Shown here: piece after piece, positions 14,287-15,770 of the stretch | Layout of the letters: the number at the start of each line of letters is the position of its first letter | How positions within the stretch are numbered: the stretch's first letter is position 1 | Origin: Thermoproteota archaeon | GTDB lineage: Archaea > Thermoproteota > EX4484-205 > JAAOZP01 | DNA: 15,770 nt | Assembly (NCBI GenBank): GCA_025059435.1 | Contig: JANXDK010000005.1 | Coordinates: 1-15,770 of the forward strand | Direction of reading: 5' to 3' | Notes under the pieces: model-generated | Databases searched by the model: none | Seen by the model: the letters and a program-made list of their open reading frames with translations, nothing else | Told to the model about the DNA's origin: nothing | Position numbers and translations under genes: made by a program

Positions 14287-15292
14287 CTCCTAAAGCCTCC
14301 CCAGTGAGATTTATGAAAACATCTTCCAGAGTCGGTTTTTCAACGCTTAGAGAAATTATTCTGCATCCAGCCTTGGAGAAGGATTCAACAATCTCTTGAA
14401 TATGCGCATCAACATTCTTCATGTACATCCTAACGGTTTTTCTACTGCTTTGCTCCATACCGGTTACTCTATAATCCTCTAGGAAAGGTAGAGTCTTAAC
14501 AACGTTTAAAACACTGTCTCCAAGCTCTTCAACAACTACCTTCAAAACCTCTTTCTTACCTATCATAGTCTTAAGCCTTTCCGGAGTGTCGACAGCAACT
14601 ATTCTGCCCTTGTTTATGAAAGCAACTCTATCACACATCTGATCAGCTTCCTCCATGTAGTGAGTTGTCAATAAAATAGTCTTACCTTGCTTCTTGTTAA
14701 GTTCCTCCCTTATGAAGCTCCTTATACTCTTAGAGAAGCCTGGGTCTAGGCCTAGGGTTGGTTCGTCTAAAAGAAGGATTTCCGGATCATGTAGTATTGC
14801 TCTTACCAACGAAAGCTTCTGCCTCATCCCACTAGAATACTTCTCTACAAGATCGTCAGCCCTATCCTCAAGCCCAATAAGACTCAGTAATTCTCGGATT
14901 CTTCTCTTCGCTACCTCATCGGGAACTTTGTAAAGCCTTGCAAAATACTCTAGATTCTCCCTCGCAGTAAGTTTCCAATACAATGATCTTTCACCGCTGG
15001 ATACAACACCGATTGAAGCCCTTACCTTACCGGGTTCCTTTAAGACATCATATCCATTTACCAAAGCTGTACCAGCATCCGGGATAATAAGAGTACTAAG
15101 TATCTTAATGAGGGTTGTTTTACCAGCACCATTGGGCCCTAGTAAGCCGAAGAGCTCTCCTCTCCCAATGCTTAGATTTACGTTGTCAAGTGCTACGATA
15201 GTCTTCTGACTCTTTCTTTTAAATGGGAATCCTCCCTCTCCCTTCCTATAGGCTTTACTTATCTCTTTAGTGATGATCGAATAATCTTGCAT
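14276..15292 (-). CDS. ABC transporter ATP-binding protein (DrrA/NatA-like)
   Basis: A 338-residue ATPase that powers the two downstream permeases. Walker A GPNGAGKTT is at 52-60, signature YSSGMRQKLS at 152-161, Walker B ILLLDEP at 172-178, the D-loop TLGLDP just after, and the switch TTHYMEEAD with His211. The Q-loop position reads VVSSGERSLYWKLT, lacking the usual Gln, as in part of this export subfamily. From about 250 a C-terminal DUF4162-like regulatory domain follows (KEVLKVVVEEL, then LEDVFINLTGEAL), typical of exporter ATPases. ATG 15292 is preferred over GTG 15295 because a TATA element lies 26 bases before it, giving a leaderless message. First gene of a three-gene - strand operon. 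Confidence 0.93.
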   Translation of the reverse strand: MQDYSIITKEISKAYRKGEGGFPFKRKSQKTIVALDNVNLSIGRGELFGLLGPNGAGKTTLIKILSTLIIPDAGTALVNGYDVLKEPGKVRASIGVVSSGERSLYWKLTARENLEYFARLYKVPDEVAKRRIRELLSLIGLEDRADDLVEKYSSGMRQKLSLVRAILHDPEILLLDEPTLGLDPGFSKSIRSFIREELNKKQGKTILLTTHYMEEADQMCDRVAFINKGRIVAVDTPERLKTMIGKKEVLKVVVEELGDSVLNVVKTLPFLEDYRVTGMEQSSRKTVRMYMKNVDAHIQEIVESFSKAGCRIISLSVEKPTLEDVFINLTGEALGDEY

Positions 15293-15312
15293 CACGAGAA
15301 TTGGGAAATAAC

Positions 15313-15333
15313 GGTTATTAAACCTTAATAATC
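15313..15333 (-). promoter_or_regulatory. TATA box of the ABC operon with an overlapping inverted repeat
   Basis: On the - strand TTTAATAA (15315-15322) is centred about 26 bases before ATG 15292. It lies inside an inverted repeat whose arms, GGTTATTAA (15313-15321) and TTAATAATC (15325-15333), match at 8 of 9 positions with a 3-base spacer. A dimeric repressor bound here would block TBP; no regulator gene is adjacent. Confidence 0.45.
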
Positions 15334-15408
15334 CCCCATTCTTCCCAACTTATTAGCGCTAGAATAAATGTCAACAACTGCGATTCTCATGATAAACTAA
15401 AATACTTC

Positions 15409-15582
15409 TTAAGCCTTTTCAACAAGCTTACATTCCTTATTCAAAGCAAACATGACGTATAAAGAATCATATATTGTTAACCCTCTCATCCTTCAATACT
15501 TCGACAACCCTCTGAGTGCTCTTTCATTAGCATCGATTATTATCTCAACATCGTTGTTTTGTTTAAAATCATTATCTTTCAT
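15409..15582 (-). pseudogene. Relic of a VapC/PIN-domain toxin gene (C-terminal part)
   Basis: Reading from ATG 15582 on the - strand gives 29 codons, then an in-frame TGA (15493-15495), then 27 more codons in the same frame before TAA at 15409-15411. The first part includes VEIIIDANERALRGLSKY and the second MRGLTIYDSLYVMFALNKE, then CKLVEKA. The GLTIYD-LYV--AL---CKLV pattern is the C-terminal segment of VapC-like PIN ribonucleases. The N-terminal half with the first acidic residues is missing, and the usual TAD-type acidic segment after KLV is absent, so no active toxin can be made. No vapB antitoxin gene is adjacent. The assignment is by motif recognition only. Confidence 0.55.
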
Positions 15583-15606
15583 TTAATAAAAATAAGCAAA
15601 AAGGTT

Positions 15607-15631
15607 AATAGTAATTTTTTATATTACTATT
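15607..15631. terminator. AT-rich hairpin, possible terminator
   Basis: AATAGTAAT (15607-15615) and ATTACTATT (15623-15631) form a perfect 9-bp inverted repeat around a 7-base loop. On the + strand the stem is followed by a T-run (to 15635) inside the palindrome TTTTTTAAAAAA at 15630-15641. It lies 51 bases past the stop of the partial - strand gene, so it could end that transcript or act as a regulatory site. The stem contains few G-C pairs and would be weak at high temperature. Confidence 0.35.
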
Positions 15632-15681
15632 TTTTAAAAAATGTTTAATAATTAAATCAAAAAGAATCTTAAACTAAGTTG

Positions 15682-15770
15682 TTAACGAAAAGCTCCGAAT
15701 GGGAAGACACCAGCTGAGATCCATGCGAACATGAGTGCGTTGAAAACCGTACCTACTCCTATTGAGGAGG
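15682..15770 (-). CDS. C-terminal end of an unidentified membrane protein (partial)
   Basis: The - strand reads 28 sense codons and a TAA (15682-15684), entering from the right window edge. The residues are strongly hydrophobic, with small and aromatic side chains (IGVGTVFNALMFAWISAG, then VFPFGAFR at the C-terminus), typical of a final transmembrane helix. Codon use (GTA, GGT, GCA, TTC) looks like that of neighbouring genes, and the other two - strand frames are less protein-like. A T-run 18-22 bases after the stop (AAAAA at 15659-15663 on +) could terminate it. Family cannot be decided from 28 residues. Confidence 0.6.
   Translation of the reverse strand, partial: SSIGVGTVFNALMFAWISAGVFPFGAFR

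Larger units (their letters stand above)
15296..15681. other. AT-rich 386-base region without an intact gene
   Basis: This stretch holds the ABC operon promoter, a decayed PIN-domain relic (15409-15582) and an AT-rich hairpin (15607-15631). Between 15334 and 15408 I see nothing definable. There is no tRNA-like fold or repeat array. Confidence 0.7.

Overview
The window looks archaeal, most likely a thermophile of the Thermoproteota/TACK type. Evidence: AT-rich TATA elements centred about 26-32 bases before start codons (mostly leaderless or near-leaderless transcripts), Arg codons dominated by AGA/AGG, Ile by ATA, frequent TTG starts, and a LysW amino-group carrier protein pathway. Genus and species cannot be read from the sequence alone.

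Left part (1-2290, + strand): the C-terminal half of an SCP-x-like thiolase, then a DUF35 zinc-ribbon/OB-fold partner joined by a perfect Shine-Dalgarno. This pair usually accompanies HMG-CoA synthase in the archaeal mevalonate pathway. Next come an endonuclease IV-like TIM-barrel protein and a small acidic protein of unknown function. A large secreted, C-terminally anchored surface protein lies on the - strand (2304-4127).

Centre (4194-10686, + strand): argG, followed by a complete set of LysW-pathway genes in order lysW-lysX-lysY(argC)-lysZ-lysJ-lysK. LysW (57 aa, C-terminal EDWGE) carries the substrate. LysX ligates glutamate or 2-aminoadipate to its terminal Glu, LysZ phosphorylates, LysY reduces, LysJ transaminates and LysK releases ornithine or lysine. 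argG next door suggests that ornithine/arginine is at least one product.

Right part: acylphosphatase, an ArsC-type arsenate reductase/LMW phosphatase and a membrane-anchored LpqC-like esterase (+ strand), each with its own TATA box. Convergent to these on the - strand is a three-gene ABC-2 export operon (ATPase, permease A, permease B; the permeases are tandem paralogues). The last 475 bases hold no intact complete gene. They contain a decayed VapC/PIN-domain relic with an in-frame stop, an AT-rich hairpin and the C-terminal end of an unidentified membrane protein.

I see no tRNA, rRNA, CRISPR array or insertion sequence. No clearly new multi-gene system stands out. The most useful leads are the lysine/arginine specificity of the single LysX with argG beside it, the VapC relic, a candidate operator over the ABC operon's TATA box and the shared TATA box between argG and the surface protein.
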